Assembly: GCF_016461705.1 (NCBI RefSeq)
Contig: NZ_JAEMHW010000001.1
Location: 186,001 to 250,000, forward strand
Origin: Streptococcus vicugnae
GTDB taxonomy: Bacteria; Bacillota; Bacilli; Lactobacillales; Streptococcaceae
Direction: 5' to 3'
Length of the DNA stretch: 64,000 nt
Shown here piece after piece: positions 34,573-43,282 of the stretch. The translations under genes and the position numbers were made by a program. The stretch's first letter is position 1. The number at the start of each line of letters is the position of its first letter. The notes beneath the pieces are model-generated. The model saw nothing but the letters and a program-made list of their open reading frames with translations. It searched no databases and was not told where the DNA came from.

Positions 34573-35556
34573 ATGACCAAACAAAAAATTATTATCGATT
34601 GTGATCCAGGTATCGACGATACTCTAGCACTACTTTATGCTTTAAAACATCCTAATTTAGAAGTTATAGCGATTACCATTGTTGCAGGAAATTGCCCAAC
34701 TGATCTTGGTATTAAAAATACTTTTACAAGTTTAGAGCTTCTCAATCGTCTAGACATCCCAGTCTACAAAGGTGCTGATACCCCTCTAAAACGCGACTAT
34801 ATTTCTGCCCAAGACACACATGGTATGGATGGCCTAGGGGAAAATGATTTTGAGCTCAAGCATACGCCTTGCGTTCAAGAAAAATCAGCAGAACAGTTTT
34901 TAGCAGATTACTTTAAAAAACCTCAAAACACTTCTATCATCGCGCTTGGTCCTTTGACTAATATCGCTAAAGCACTTGAGATTAATCCAGAACTCGGCAA
35001 AAACTGCCATCGTTTTGTCAGCATGGGGGGCAATTTCAAATCACACGGCAACTGTTCACCAGTCGCTGAATATAATTACTGGTGTGACCCTCATGCCGCA
35101 CAAATCACTTTTGAACGCTTAGGACGTAAAGTGGAAATGGTCGGTCTTGATGTTACTCGTCACATTGTATTAACCCCAAACCACTTAGAATATATGAGTC
35201 GTATTAACGCTGAAATGACATCATTCATCACTAACATTACCCGCTTTTACTTTGATTTTCACTGGGAATACGAACATATTATCGGTTGTGTCATTAATGA
35301 CCCACTGGCCTTAGCATATTTCGTTAATAGCGACGTTTGTTCTGGATTCGATGCTTACACTGACGTTGTAACAGATGGTATCGCTATGGGCCAAACAGTC
35401 GTAGACCAATATGATTTTTACCACAAGCCTAAAAATAGCACAATCCTAACGCAAGTAACCCCAACTTTATTCTGGCAAGATTTTCTAACCGTACTTTTAG
35501 ATGCACAAAAAGACATCATTCAAAATGATCTTAAAAATCTACAGTTAGAAAGTTAA
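34573..35556 (+). CDS. IunH-type nucleoside hydrolase, predicted queuosine hydrolase
   Basis: 327 aa from the ATG at 34573, with SD AAAGGAGG 6 nt upstream. The inosine/uridine-preferring nucleoside hydrolase fold: Ca2+-binding DCDPGIDDTLAL (about residues 8-19), TIVAGNCPTD, IALGPLTNIAKAL, MGGN, EYNYWCDPHAA and the late Asp in VINDPLAL. It cleaves N-glycosidic bonds of ribonucleosides. Placement under a preQ1-I riboswitch and before an ECF S component suggests that the substrate is queuosine (releasing queuine), as for clostridial QueK in the literature I recall, rather than ordinary purine or pyrimidine nucleosides. Unusual substitutions relative to classical IunH were not checked. Confidence 0.85.
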   Translation: MTKQKIIIDCDPGIDDTLALLYALKHPNLEVIAITIVAGNCPTDLGIKNTFTSLELLNRLDIPVYKGADTPLKRDYISAQDTHGMDGLGENDFELKHTPCVQEKSAEQFLADYFKKPQNTSIIALGPLTNIAKALEINPELGKNCHRFVSMGGNFKSHGNCSPVAEYNYWCDPHAAQITFERLGRKVEMVGLDVTRHIVLTPNHLEYMSRINAEMTSFITNITRFYFDFHWEYEHIIGCVINDPLALAYFVNSDVCSGFDAYTDVVTDGIAMGQTVVDQYDFYHKPKNSTILTQVTPTLFWQDFLTVLLDAQKDIIQNDLKNLQLES

Positions 35557-35559
35557 ATT

Positions 35560-36117
35560 ATGAAACAATCATCTACTCGACTTATTTCATTTATGGCAAT
35601 CGCCATTGCTATTAACTACATTGGTGCAAACATTGCACTCTTTCTGCGCTTACCAATCTACCTTGACATGATTGGAACTTTATTGGTTGCTGTGGTCCTT
35701 GGACCATGGTTAGGTGCTGGTGCTGCTATTATTAGCGCACTAATTAGTTGGATGACAACTGATATCTTTGCTATCTACTTCGCACCTGTTGCCATTGTTG
35801 CTGCTTTTATCACTGGTTTCCTTGTTAAAGAAACAAGTAAATCAAGAGATTTAATCTGGAAAAGTCTTCTTGTCTCACTTCCTGGAACCATTGTATCATC
35901 AAGTATCACAGTGATTCTTTTCCATGGTATCACCTCAAGTGGCTCAGGAATCTTAGCACAAGTTCTACATGGTCTTGGCATTGATATGACAGCAAGCCTC
36001 GTCTTAGTACAAGCCATTACTGACTACGCTGATCGCCTTATCAGCCTTATCCTAGTATTTGCCATTATCAAATCTCTTAAAACCTTTGCACCAAACCTTG
36101 TGGCTGCTAAAGGGTAA
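35560..36117 (+). CDS. ECF transporter S component, predicted queuosine/queuine uptake
   Basis: 185 aa, about six hydrophobic segments (ISFMAIAIAINYIGANIALF; YLDMIGTLLVAVVLGPWLGAGAAII; VSLPGTIVSSSITVILFHG; YADRLISLILVFAII). The form LPIYLDMIGT with a following GPWLGAG is typical of small ECF substrate-binding S proteins, which dock on the shared EcfAA'T module encoded elsewhere. It starts 3 nt after the nucleoside hydrolase stop, so the two genes are co-translated under the preQ1-I riboswitch. Substrate by context: queuosine, queuine or a related 7-deazaguanine (QrtT-like). No SD beyond the coupling. Confidence 0.8.
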   Translation: MKQSSTRLISFMAIAIAINYIGANIALFLRLPIYLDMIGTLLVAVVLGPWLGAGAAIISALISWMTTDIFAIYFAPVAIVAAFITGFLVKETSKSRDLIWKSLLVSLPGTIVSSSITVILFHGITSSGSGILAQVLHGLGIDMTASLVLVQAITDYADRLISLILVFAIIKSLKTFAPNLVAAKG

Positions 36118-36125
36118 AGACACAT

Positions 36126-36155
36126 AAAGACCAGCTTTTAACAAGCTGGTCTTTT
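36126..36155 (+). terminator. Terminator of the preQ1 operon
   Basis: AAGACCAGCTT/AAGCTGGTCTT stem with TTTAAC loop and T tail; the A-rich left side makes it usable for the convergent gene as well. Confidence 0.9.
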
Positions 36156-36159
36156 TATC

Positions 36160-36444
36160 TTATTTTAAAGTCTGGCAAGTAATTGAAGCAATTGCTTCGT
36201 GCTTTCCCAAATCCGAAAAATGCTCCTGCAAAATTCTGATAAAAAACGTGTTACAGAAAAATATCTCGCCTGATAGTCTGTCAACCGTATCAGAAAAAGC
36301 TTCTTGCCAAGCATCTAAATCATGCTTAACTAAACCTACTTGTCGTTTAATTTGTTCTAAGAGTGAATGTGAGACTTTTTTTAGGTCTAGTGTAATACAA
36401 AATGTCTTATCAAAAAAGGTAATTTTCGCGATATAAGTTATCAT
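36160..36444 (-). CDS. Small conserved hypothetical protein
   Basis: 94 aa from the ATG at 36444 (MITYIAKITFFDKTFCITL), preceded by SD GGAGAGGTGG; the longer TTG start overlaps that SD. No family recognised, no TM segment or signal peptide. It has an N-terminal beta-like stretch followed by helices (HSLLEQIKRQVGLVKHDLDAW) and two Cys-containing hydrophobic segments (EIFFCNTFFIRILQEHF). It lies between two convergent terminators and is read toward the preQ1 operon. Real-gene status rests on the strong SD. Confidence 0.6.
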   Translation of the reverse strand: MITYIAKITFFDKTFCITLDLKKVSHSLLEQIKRQVGLVKHDLDAWQEAFSDTVDRLSGEIFFCNTFFIRILQEHFSDLGKHEAIASITCQTLK

Positions 36445-36497
36445 GTTAACCACCTCTCCTAAGGAGGATTTTAGCAAAGCTTTCTTAAATAAACTTA

Positions 36498-36535
36498 AAA
36501 AGCCTAAACTTAAAACGTTCAGGCTTTTTGTATTT
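36498..36535 (-). terminator. asnS terminator
   Basis: AAAAAGCCTGAAC/GTTTAGGCTTTTT hairpin after the asnS stop on the minus strand. Confidence 0.85.
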
Positions 36536-36542
36536 TTTATTT

Positions 36543-37889
36543 CTAAGGTTTAATGCGGTGTAGCATACGTGGGAATGGAATAGCTTCACGGATGTGTTTA
36601 GTCCCAGCTACGAATGTTACCATACGTTCGATACCAATACCAAATCCAGCGTGTGGTACTGAACCATATTTACGAAGGTCAAGATAGAATTCATATTCTG
36701 ATTTATCCATACCAAGAGCGTCCATTTTAGCAACGAGTGTATCGTAGTCATCTTCACGAACAGATCCACCGATGATTTCACCGTAACCTTCTGGTGCAAG
36801 AAGGTCAGCACACAAGACGCGTTCTGGGTTACCAGGAACTGGTTTCATGTAGAAGGCTTTGAAGCTTGCTGGGTAGTTGATAACAAATGTTGGTACACCA
36901 AAGTAGTTTGAAATCCAAGTTTCATGTGGTGAACCGAAGTCATCACCGTGTTCTAGGTGTTCATAATCAGCATCTTCATCATTTTCGTGTTCTTGAAGAA
37001 GATCGATAGCATCATCGTAAGAAACACGTTTGAATGGTTCTGCAATGTATTTTTTAAGCAAATCAACGTCACGTTCCAAGATTTCAAGGGCTTGTGGAGC
37101 ACGGTCAAGAACACCTTGGATAAGAGCTTTAACATAAGCTTCTTGAAGATCAAGAGATTCTTCATGTGAAAGGAATGAATATTCAGCATCCATCATCCAG
37201 AACTCGGTCAAGTGACGACGAGTTTTTGATTTTTCAGCACGGAATACAGGACCAAAGTCAAAGACACGACCAAGAGCCATAGCTCCAGCTTCAAGGTACA
37301 ATTGACCTGATTGACTCAAGTAAGCAGGTGTACCGAAGTAGTCTGTTTCAAACAATTCTGTTGAATCTTCAGCAGCGTTTCCAGACAAGATTGGGCTATC
37401 AAATTTAATGAAACCATTTTTATCAAAGAATTCATATGTAGCGTAGATGATAGCGTTACGGATTTGCATGATAGCCATTTGTTTACGAGAACGCAACCAC
37501 AAGTGACGGTGATCCATAAGGAAGTCAGTACCGTGTTCTTTTGGAGTGATTGGGTAATCTTCTGAGTGACCTACAATTTTAAGATCTGTCACATCAAGTT
37601 CGTAACCAAATTTTGAACGTGAATCTTCTTTAACGATACCAGTGATAAGGATAGAAGTTTCTTGGCTAAGGTGTTTAATTGTGTTGAATTTTTCAGTTCC
37701 TTCTTCTTCACCATATTTTTCAATAAAGTTTGGTTTGAAAGCAACTGCTTGGAAGAATGCTGTCCCGTCACGAAGTTGTAAGAAAGCAATTTTTCCTTTT
37801 CCTGATTTGTTAGCTACCCAAGCCCCAATTGTGACTTCTTCACCAACATGATCTTTAACATCAATAATTGATACGTAATCTTTAGACAT
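36543..37889 (-). CDS. asnS: Asparaginyl-tRNA synthetase
   Basis: 448 aa from the ATG at 37889, with SD AGAGGAA 3-4 nt upstream. Class IIb synthetase: N-terminal OB-fold anticodon-binding domain ([24 protein letters not shown] region, about 17-40) and catalytic core with motif 2 [23 protein letters not shown] (described, about 215-237) and motif 3 [10 protein letters not shown] near the C-terminus. Charges tRNA-Asn with asparagine directly. Last gene of the dinG-ypmB-aspC-inhibitor-asnS cluster. Confidence 0.97.
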   Translation of the reverse strand: MSKDYVSIIDVKDHVGEEVTIGAWVANKSGKGKIAFLQLRDGTAFFQAVAFKPNFIEKYGEEEGTEKFNTIKHLSQETSILITGIVKEDSRSKFGYELDVTDLKIVGHSEDYPITPKEHGTDFLMDHRHLWLRSRKQMAIMQIRNAIIYATYEFFDKNGFIKFDSPILSGNAAEDSTELFETDYFGTPAYLSQSGQLYLEAGAMALGRVFDFGPVFRAEKSKTRRHLTEFWMMDAEYSFLSHEESLDLQEAYVKALIQGVLDRAPQALEILERDVDLLKKYIAEPFKRVSYDDAIDLLQEHENDEDADYEHLEHGDDFGSPHETWISNYFGVPTFVINYPASFKAFYMKPVPGNPERVLCADLLAPEGYGEIIGGSVREDDYDTLVAKMDALGMDKSEYEFYLDLRKYGSVPHAGFGIGIERMVTFVAGTKHIREAIPFPRMLHRIKP

Positions 37890-37907
37890 AATTCCTCTTT
37901 TCAAATA

Positions 37908-38351
37908 TTACTCTGACACTTTTGTCAGTTTAATCTTATTAATTTTAGTTTTAGAGCTACTGATAGTAACGTGGTAAGTCATCTCCTTCTTACCTCCGTC
38001 CCAATTTTGACAATACGTTAAATCAAATTCTTGCTGACCAGCTTTTTTAACTCTTCCTGTAACACGACTGTAGCCAGAAGAACCTAGTCGATTATCTTTA
38101 CTTGGATAAGATTGATAAAAAATGTCATCTAAACTACAGTTATTCTTATCCACGCCACTAGCAGTCCAAGTATAACCAGTCGTACTATTGCTAGCCAAGT
38201 CAATTTCAAAACGCATGCCTTTAGAAGTAATTGAGTAATCCCCCAGTTTGGTTAATTCTGGAGAATTTGGTTTAAAATGAATGCCAAGTCCAACTGCAAC
38301 GATTCCTGAAAAAGCAACTAATGCAATAATAAGTTTTCGCTTTTTGGACAT
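37908..38351 (-). CDS. Chagasin-like (I42) protease-inhibitor family protein, membrane-anchored or secreted
   Basis: 147 aa. An N-terminal signal/anchor (KLIIALVAFSGIVAVGLGI, residues about 6-24) is followed by an I42-type beta domain. Seen: the BC loop SNSTTGYTW (about residues 55-63), corresponding to the NPTTGY.W motif of chagasin; the DE-loop region with GSSGYSRVTGRV; and the FG region QNWDGGKK (where chagasin has RPW). Such proteins inhibit papain-like cysteine peptidases. The gene sits between aspC (1-nt gap) and asnS (18 nt), so it is expressed with housekeeping genes. A target inside the same cell or a host peptidase are both possible. Confidence 0.65.
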   Translation of the reverse strand: MSKKRKLIIALVAFSGIVAVGLGIHFKPNSPELTKLGDYSITSKGMRFEIDLASNSTTGYTWTASGVDKNNCSLDDIFYQSYPSKDNRLGSSGYSRVTGRVKKAGQQEFDLTYCQNWDGGKKEMTYHVTISSSKTKINKIKLTKVSE

Positions 38352-38352
38352 C

Positions 38353-39534
38353 TTATTTTTCCATAAAGGCTTTCAAGCGTCTTACGGCTTCTTTTAAAGT
38401 ATCCAAATCAGTTGCATAGCTCAAACGAACATTTTCAGGAGCACCAAACCCAGCACCAGTAACAAGAGCAACTTCTGCTTCTTCAAGAATAGCAGTTGTA
38501 AAGGCAGTGACGTCAGTGTAACCTTTCATTTCCATTGCTTTTTTCACGTTAGGGAAAAGGTAGAAAGCACCTTGAGGTTTGATAACCTCAAACCCAGGAA
38601 CTTCACAAAGCAATGGGTAGATTGTATTAAGACGTTCTTCGAATGCTTGACGCATGTCTTCAATAGAATCTTGTGGTCCTGTAAGAGCTTCAATTGCTGC
38701 ATATTGTGAAACAGCAGTCAAGTTAGATGTTGTTTGGCTGATAACTTTTGACATTCCAGAGATAATTTCTTCATTACCAACCGCAAAACCAACACGCCAA
38801 CCAGTCATAGCATAAGTTTTTGATGTACCATTTACAACAACTGTTTGATTTCTGATTGCTTCAGAAATTGATGAAATTGGTGTGAACTCATTTCCATTAT
38901 ATACCAAACGACCATAAATATCGTCAGCTAAGATTAAAACATTGTGTTCAACAGCCCAATTACCAATTGCTTCTAATTCTTCACGGCTATAAATCATGCC
39001 AGTTGGATTAGATGGTGAATTCAACAAAAGAACTTTTGTTTTATCTGTACGAGCAGCTTCAAGTTGTTCTACAGTAGCTTTAAAATCATTTGCTTCGGTT
39101 GTTGCAACTGTCACTGGAACACCATCAACCATTTTAACTTGATCGACATAAGACACCCAACATGGTGTTGGGATAATAACTTCATCGCCTGGATTAAGAA
39201 CAGTTGTAAAGAAAGTATAAAGAATGTATTTTGCACCTGTCGCTACAACGACTTGATTACGATTAACTGAATAACCGTAGAAATTTTCCATGTAGGTATT
39301 AATAGCATCCTTCAATTCTGGAAGTCCAGAAGCAACAGTATAAAAGCTAGCTTTACCATTTTGAATAGCTTCAATTGCAGCATCTTGGATATTCTTAGGA
39401 GTTACAAAATCAGGTTCTCCCAAAGTTAGTGATAGAATATCACGACCTTGTGCTTTCAAGGCTTTGGCACGCGCACTTGCTGCTAAAGTCACACTTTCTT
39501 TCATGTTCAACACGCGATTTGATAAGTTTGTCAT
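38353..39534 (-). CDS. aspC: Aspartate/aromatic aminotransferase, class I
   Basis: 393 aa. Fold-type I PLP enzyme. The Schiff-base Lys is in VVNGTSKTYAMTGWRVGFA (about residues 228-246), with NSPSNPTG (about 171-178), DDIYGRLVY and the C-terminal NVRLSYA carrying the carboxylate-binding Arg. It interconverts aspartate/oxaloacetate with glutamate/2-oxoglutarate, supplying aspartate for asparagine and nucleotides, consistent with asnS downstream. Its start overlaps the ypmB stop by 4 nt. Confidence 0.93.
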   Translation of the reverse strand: MTNLSNRVLNMKESVTLAASARAKALKAQGRDILSLTLGEPDFVTPKNIQDAAIEAIQNGKASFYTVASGLPELKDAINTYMENFYGYSVNRNQVVVATGAKYILYTFFTTVLNPGDEVIIPTPCWVSYVDQVKMVDGVPVTVATTEANDFKATVEQLEAARTDKTKVLLLNSPSNPTGMIYSREELEAIGNWAVEHNVLILADDIYGRLVYNGNEFTPISSISEAIRNQTVVVNGTSKTYAMTGWRVGFAVGNEEIISGMSKVISQTTSNLTAVSQYAAIEALTGPQDSIEDMRQAFEERLNTIYPLLCEVPGFEVIKPQGAFYLFPNVKKAMEMKGYTDVTAFTTAILEEAEVALVTGAGFGAPENVRLSYATDLDTLKEAVRRLKAFMEK

Positions 39535-40001
39535 ATGCCCTCCTTCTTCACGAGCTCACTTGTTTCAAAATTCACAAGATAATAACCATCAGTAGCTGTA
39601 ACTTCCCAAATAGGGGTCTTACCATCAATTCCGTAAACGACTTTTGAAATACCAGTCGCTCCATTTGCTGCTGCTACTTGCTCAGCTTGTTTACGACTAA
39701 TCCCATCATTTACAGAATAAACAAATACCTTACCATTGTCTTCACCGACAGCGACAATCTTCTGTTCGCCTGATGCTGTCGTTCCAAAAACACTATAGTA
39801 TGTCTTAGAACCGTTGTAAAGGTCAACAGAAGACGTTTTAACTAAGTCAGCTTTTTCAATGGCTACTTGGGTCACCAATTTTTCTGCTCTCTGTCTTGGC
39901 TGTATCGCCAAATCCAAAACAGATGCAGCAGAAATCAAGAGAACTAATAAAATCAAGCTAAAACCAAGTAAATATTGTTTTACTGGAGTTAATTTTTTCA
40001 T
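39531..40001 (-). CDS. ypmB: YpmB/TseB-like DUF5590 protein
   Basis: 156 aa. One N-terminal TM anchor (YLLGFSLILLVLLISAASVLD, about residues 10-30) followed by an extracellular cystatin/PepSY-like repeat region: VAIEKADLVKTSSVDLYNGSKTYYSVFGTTASG (described) and VNDGISRKQAEQVAAANG, GKTPIWEVTATDGYYLVNFETSE. Bacillus TseB (YpmB) modulates PBP2A and cell elongation. Gene order dinG-ypmB-aspB-asnS is the same in Bacillus as I recall. Overlaps aspC by 4 nt. Confidence 0.85.
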   Translation of the reverse strand: MKKLTPVKQYLLGFSLILLVLLISAASVLDLAIQPRQRAEKLVTQVAIEKADLVKTSSVDLYNGSKTYYSVFGTTASGEQKIVAVGEDNGKVFVYSVNDGISRKQAEQVAAANGATGISKVVYGIDGKTPIWEVTATDGYYLVNFETSELVKKEGI

Positions 40002-40031
40002 TTACTTCTCCCTTTTTGTTTATCCCTTTTA

Positions 40032-42515
40032 TTATAGCAGAAAATTCTTTATTTCAGTGAGACTCTTTGAAAATTTTTGATGAGAAATGTAAAATTCTTC
40101 AGCTAAAGCATCACTAATTATTTTTCCGTACGATTTTGTTAAAATTCTTGAGTCTAGTAAAAGCACAGCCGAACGTTGATTTTCGCGTCTCATAGTCCTT
40201 CCAATAGCCTGTTTTAGTTTCAAAATCGCTAAAGGTAGGGAATAATCATTAAATGGTGACTTTGCTTGAGCAAGCAGGTGATTGCTAATTTTCTGAACGA
40301 ATAAATCTTTAGGATTTTCAAATGGCAAACGTGTAATCACCTCAATCATTTTATCTGATTGCACAAAGTCTACACCTTCCCAGAACGCCCCGGTTCCAAG
40401 AAGAATGTGACTTTCACCTCGTTCAAAACGACGTTTAACATTATAAGCTGTTCCGTTTTTCTCTTGTGTTAAGTGGTGAAGTTCCATCTCATCTAGAAGA
40501 TCAGAAACGTCAAGCATAGCTTTTTTAGAATTAAACAGCACTAACATCTGTTCATCCAATTGCCTGATCTGATAAATTCGCTCTGCGATTACTTTAGCGT
40601 ACTCTTCATCAGAAATCTCAGCAACATTTGGCATTTCCTCATCAATCCAAATACGCTGTGACTCTTGCTTATCACGTTCAATGCTCATATAGTGATATTG
40701 CTCAAATCCTAGTAAATCAGCTAAGCTAACTTGAGGACTAATATGTAATGTTGCAGAAACCATGTAAGTCTTGCGTGTTTCCGGTAAAAATTCGCTGAAA
40801 TTCAAAAGCTCATCACTACTTGCATTGAGGTACGTTTGACGCTTCTCATTTTCATAACTTGTCTCAAACCAAAAATCTGTAAATGGCTGTGCAAATAAAG
40901 CTAATACATCTTCCAAGCAAATGTATCGCCACTCAGGATTAATAGCCACTAATTCTTTTGCAGCTTGCTCAATACGATGAGCATCTTCTGTTGTCACATA
41001 AGTTTCTTGATGTTGATAAAAACGTGTGGCAAGATGACTTAATTGGAAAGACAGACTTTCAATTAAGCGTTTTTCAAGCGTTGGTAAAGCAGTGTCCAAT
41101 TGTTTTTCAAGTTTTTGCACCAATTGCGTCACGTTAACACGACGGCGTGAAAATTGTTCCAAATTCAGAATTAATTTTTGAGCTTCATCGAAAACCAAAA
41201 CTTTTTTAGCCGCAAAGGCTTTATCATCTTGGACACGTTCTAAAAAGTAGGCATGATTAATGATTAAAAGTTTGCTGTGCTTAGCATTTTCATAAGTACG
41301 TTTCCAGAAATCAACATCTTTATAAAGTGATTTTTCACTCAAATTACCATCGTGCTTGATCTGTTCAAAGAAAGCTTCAAAGCGCTGCTTTTGTCGAATT
41401 TCGTCTAAATCCCCTGTTAAGGTCTCAGTCAACCAAACAAGCAACTGCATCTTGTAGCGATTCACCAAACGATTATCACCTTCTCTATGCAAGCTTTCTG
41501 CAAAAGTATCTAGCTTAATATAGTTTCCAGGACCTTTAATAGATTGGCAAGGAATATGAAAGACCTCTTGAATTTGCTTAGCTTCATTAGCCATAATCTG
41601 ATCTTGCAAAATCTTAGTTGGTACAGAAACAATGATTTGCTCATCTTGAACCATCTGCAAAAGAGGTAAAAGGTAACCATAAGTCTTTCCAAGACCAGCC
41701 TGCGCTTCTAAAAATGACACTTTGGATGATTGAAAATCATCTTTAACCATTTGAGCAAATTGGCTTTGTTTCTTACGGGCATCTAAGCCCAAAAGAGCCA
41801 TATTAAGGTCAAAGTCTTCTGATAACTTACGCTCACTACCAATAGCCTTATCACGTCGTAAAATAAGACCTCCAACTTCTTGGTAATCTTTTTTTGACAT
41901 GACTTTTGCCTTTTTAAAACTCTCTTTGACTAACATTCCTGTTTCAAATAAAAGATTATCTGCTAATGGTAATAACTGCTCTAAAAGTTCTTTTGGCAAG
42001 CTTTCCATTTTTTCTTTTAGCTTTAACAATAGCTGAGCTGTTGCATAAGCATCAGAAATCGCTGTGTGAGCATCCGTCAAATCAAGTTGTAAAACTTCTG
42101 CTAAATGACCTAGCGTGTATTTTTCAAGGGTCGGATAAAAAACTTGTGACAACTCTACCGTATCAACAAGCGGCGTACGCAATTCGTAGCCTTCTAAGAA
42201 TAATTTTTCTGCTAAAAGATTGGCATCAAATTTCACATTGTGAGCAACAAAGACACAATCTGAAATCAAGTGATAAATCTCTTGAGCAACTTGTGAAAAA
42301 TCTGGCGCCTTAGCCAATTGCTCATCAGTGATTCCTGTTAAATGAATAATGTGTTCAGACAAAGCTTCATGCGGATTAACATCCGTCTGATAAGTCTTCA
42401 CAATTTGATTATTTTCAATAATGACAATGCCAACCTGAATAATTTCTGCCATTGCGTGGGCACCCGTTGCCTCCAAATCCACAACAGCATATTTTTGAGA
42501 ATTAACTTGCATCAT
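40032..42515 (-). CDS. dinG: DinG-type helicase with N-terminal exonuclease domain
   Basis: 827 aa. Residues 1-165: DEDDh 3'-5' exonuclease (VVDLEATGAH, AHNVKFDANLL, DAHTAISDAYATAQ). Then an XPD/DinG helicase: Walker A region AQAGLGKTYGYLLPLL, DEAQ-type box VFDEAQKL, SATLHISPQV, LGTGAFWEGVDF and the last motif QAIGRTMRRENQR. The Cys ligands of the Fe-S cluster of E. coli DinG are not visible, as usual in Gram-positive DinG, where nuclease rather than helicase activity has been reported. First gene of its cluster; no strong SD at the tandem ATG ATG start. Confidence 0.92.
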   Translation of the reverse strand: MMQVNSQKYAVVDLEATGAHAMAEIIQVGIVIIENNQIVKTYQTDVNPHEALSEHIIHLTGITDEQLAKAPDFSQVAQEIYHLISDCVFVAHNVKFDANLLAEKLFLEGYELRTPLVDTVELSQVFYPTLEKYTLGHLAEVLQLDLTDAHTAISDAYATAQLLLKLKEKMESLPKELLEQLLPLADNLLFETGMLVKESFKKAKVMSKKDYQEVGGLILRRDKAIGSERKLSEDFDLNMALLGLDARKKQSQFAQMVKDDFQSSKVSFLEAQAGLGKTYGYLLPLLQMVQDEQIIVSVPTKILQDQIMANEAKQIQEVFHIPCQSIKGPGNYIKLDTFAESLHREGDNRLVNRYKMQLLVWLTETLTGDLDEIRQKQRFEAFFEQIKHDGNLSEKSLYKDVDFWKRTYENAKHSKLLIINHAYFLERVQDDKAFAAKKVLVFDEAQKLILNLEQFSRRRVNVTQLVQKLEKQLDTALPTLEKRLIESLSFQLSHLATRFYQHQETYVTTEDAHRIEQAAKELVAINPEWRYICLEDVLALFAQPFTDFWFETSYENEKRQTYLNASSDELLNFSEFLPETRKTYMVSATLHISPQVSLADLLGFEQYHYMSIERDKQESQRIWIDEEMPNVAEISDEEYAKVIAERIYQIRQLDEQMLVLFNSKKAMLDVSDLLDEMELHHLTQEKNGTAYNVKRRFERGESHILLGTGAFWEGVDFVQSDKMIEVITRLPFENPKDLFVQKISNHLLAQAKSPFNDYSLPLAILKLKQAIGRTMRRENQRSAVLLLDSRILTKSYGKIISDALAEEFYISHQKFSKSLTEIKNFLL

Positions 42516-42628
42516 AACATATAGATTATACCATTTTTAAGACACACATTCACCTAATCTCAAAAATAAGATATTGAAAAAATCCCTTTTGAGAAAAGAC
42601 ATTATATGACTTTTAAAGACTTTTTTGA

Positions 42629-42634
42629 TACACT
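42629..42634 (+). promoter_or_regulatory. -10 promoter six nt from the MBL start (leaderless)
   Basis: TGATACACT (hexamer 42629-42634, TGN extension) lies 6 nt before the ATG at 42641, so transcription should start at the A of the start codon. No SD is present. Confidence 0.5.
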
Positions 42635-42640
42635 TTTTCT

Positions 42641-43282
42641 ATGAAGATTTATAGACTATTAAACCACGTTGCACGTGAAAATACTTACTTATTGGTCAAT
42701 GATCAAGCTATCATTGTTGTTGACCCAGGTAGTGATACCGACAAAATTAAAGAAAAGATTACCGCCCTTGATAAACCTGTAGCAGCAATCTTGATTACTC
42801 ATGCGCATTATGACCACATCATGGGACTTGATGTCATTCGTGATGCTTTTGGACAGCCACCAGTCTACATTTCAGAAAAAGAAGCATCTTGGCTTTACTC
42901 ACCTAAAGATAACTTTTCAGGTTTAGACCGACATGCTGATATGGATGATGTGATTTTAAAACCAGCTGAACACCATTTCCAATACCAAGACGATTATGCC
43001 ATTGCTGGTTTTCGTTTTCAAGCTCGTCAAACTCCCGGGCACTCTTGGGGAAGTGTTTCTCTAGTCTTTCCTGATGATGAACTGGTTCTTACAGGCGATG
43101 CTCTCTTTAGAGAGACTATTGGGCGAACTGATTTGCCAACTGGAAACGCAGAACAATTACTAAATAGTATCAAAACTGAACTCTTTAGTCTTCCAAATCA
43201 CTTCACCGTATACCCTGGTCATGGTCGTGAAACGTCTATTGCACATGAAAAGAATTTTAACCCGTATTTTAACACACTATGA
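42641..43282 (+). CDS. Metallo-beta-lactamase fold hydrolase (glyoxalase II-like)
   Basis: 213 aa. Zinc-binding THAHYDHIMGLD (HxHxDH, about residues 54-65), then TPGHSWGS (His about 133), LTGDALFRETIGRTDLP (Asp about 152) and YPGHGRET (His about 190), the full ligand set of YcbL/GloB-type hydrolases. Likely hydrolyses thioesters such as S-lactoylglutathione analogues; substrate uncertain. Overlaps the next gene by 4 nt. No SD; apparently translated from a leaderless transcript. Confidence 0.9.
   Translation: MKIYRLLNHVARENTYLLVNDQAIIVVDPGSDTDKIKEKITALDKPVAAILITHAHYDHIMGLDVIRDAFGQPPVYISEKEASWLYSPKDNFSGLDRHADMDDVILKPAEHHFQYQDDYAIAGFRFQARQTPGHSWGSVSLVFPDDELVLTGDALFRETIGRTDLPTGNAEQLLNSIKTELFSLPNHFTVYPGHGRETSIAHEKNFNPYFNTL

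Noticed and set aside
37890..38000. T-box before asnS
   Set aside because: asnS lies inside an operon 18 nt after the preceding gene; there is no leader long enough and no T-box sequence.
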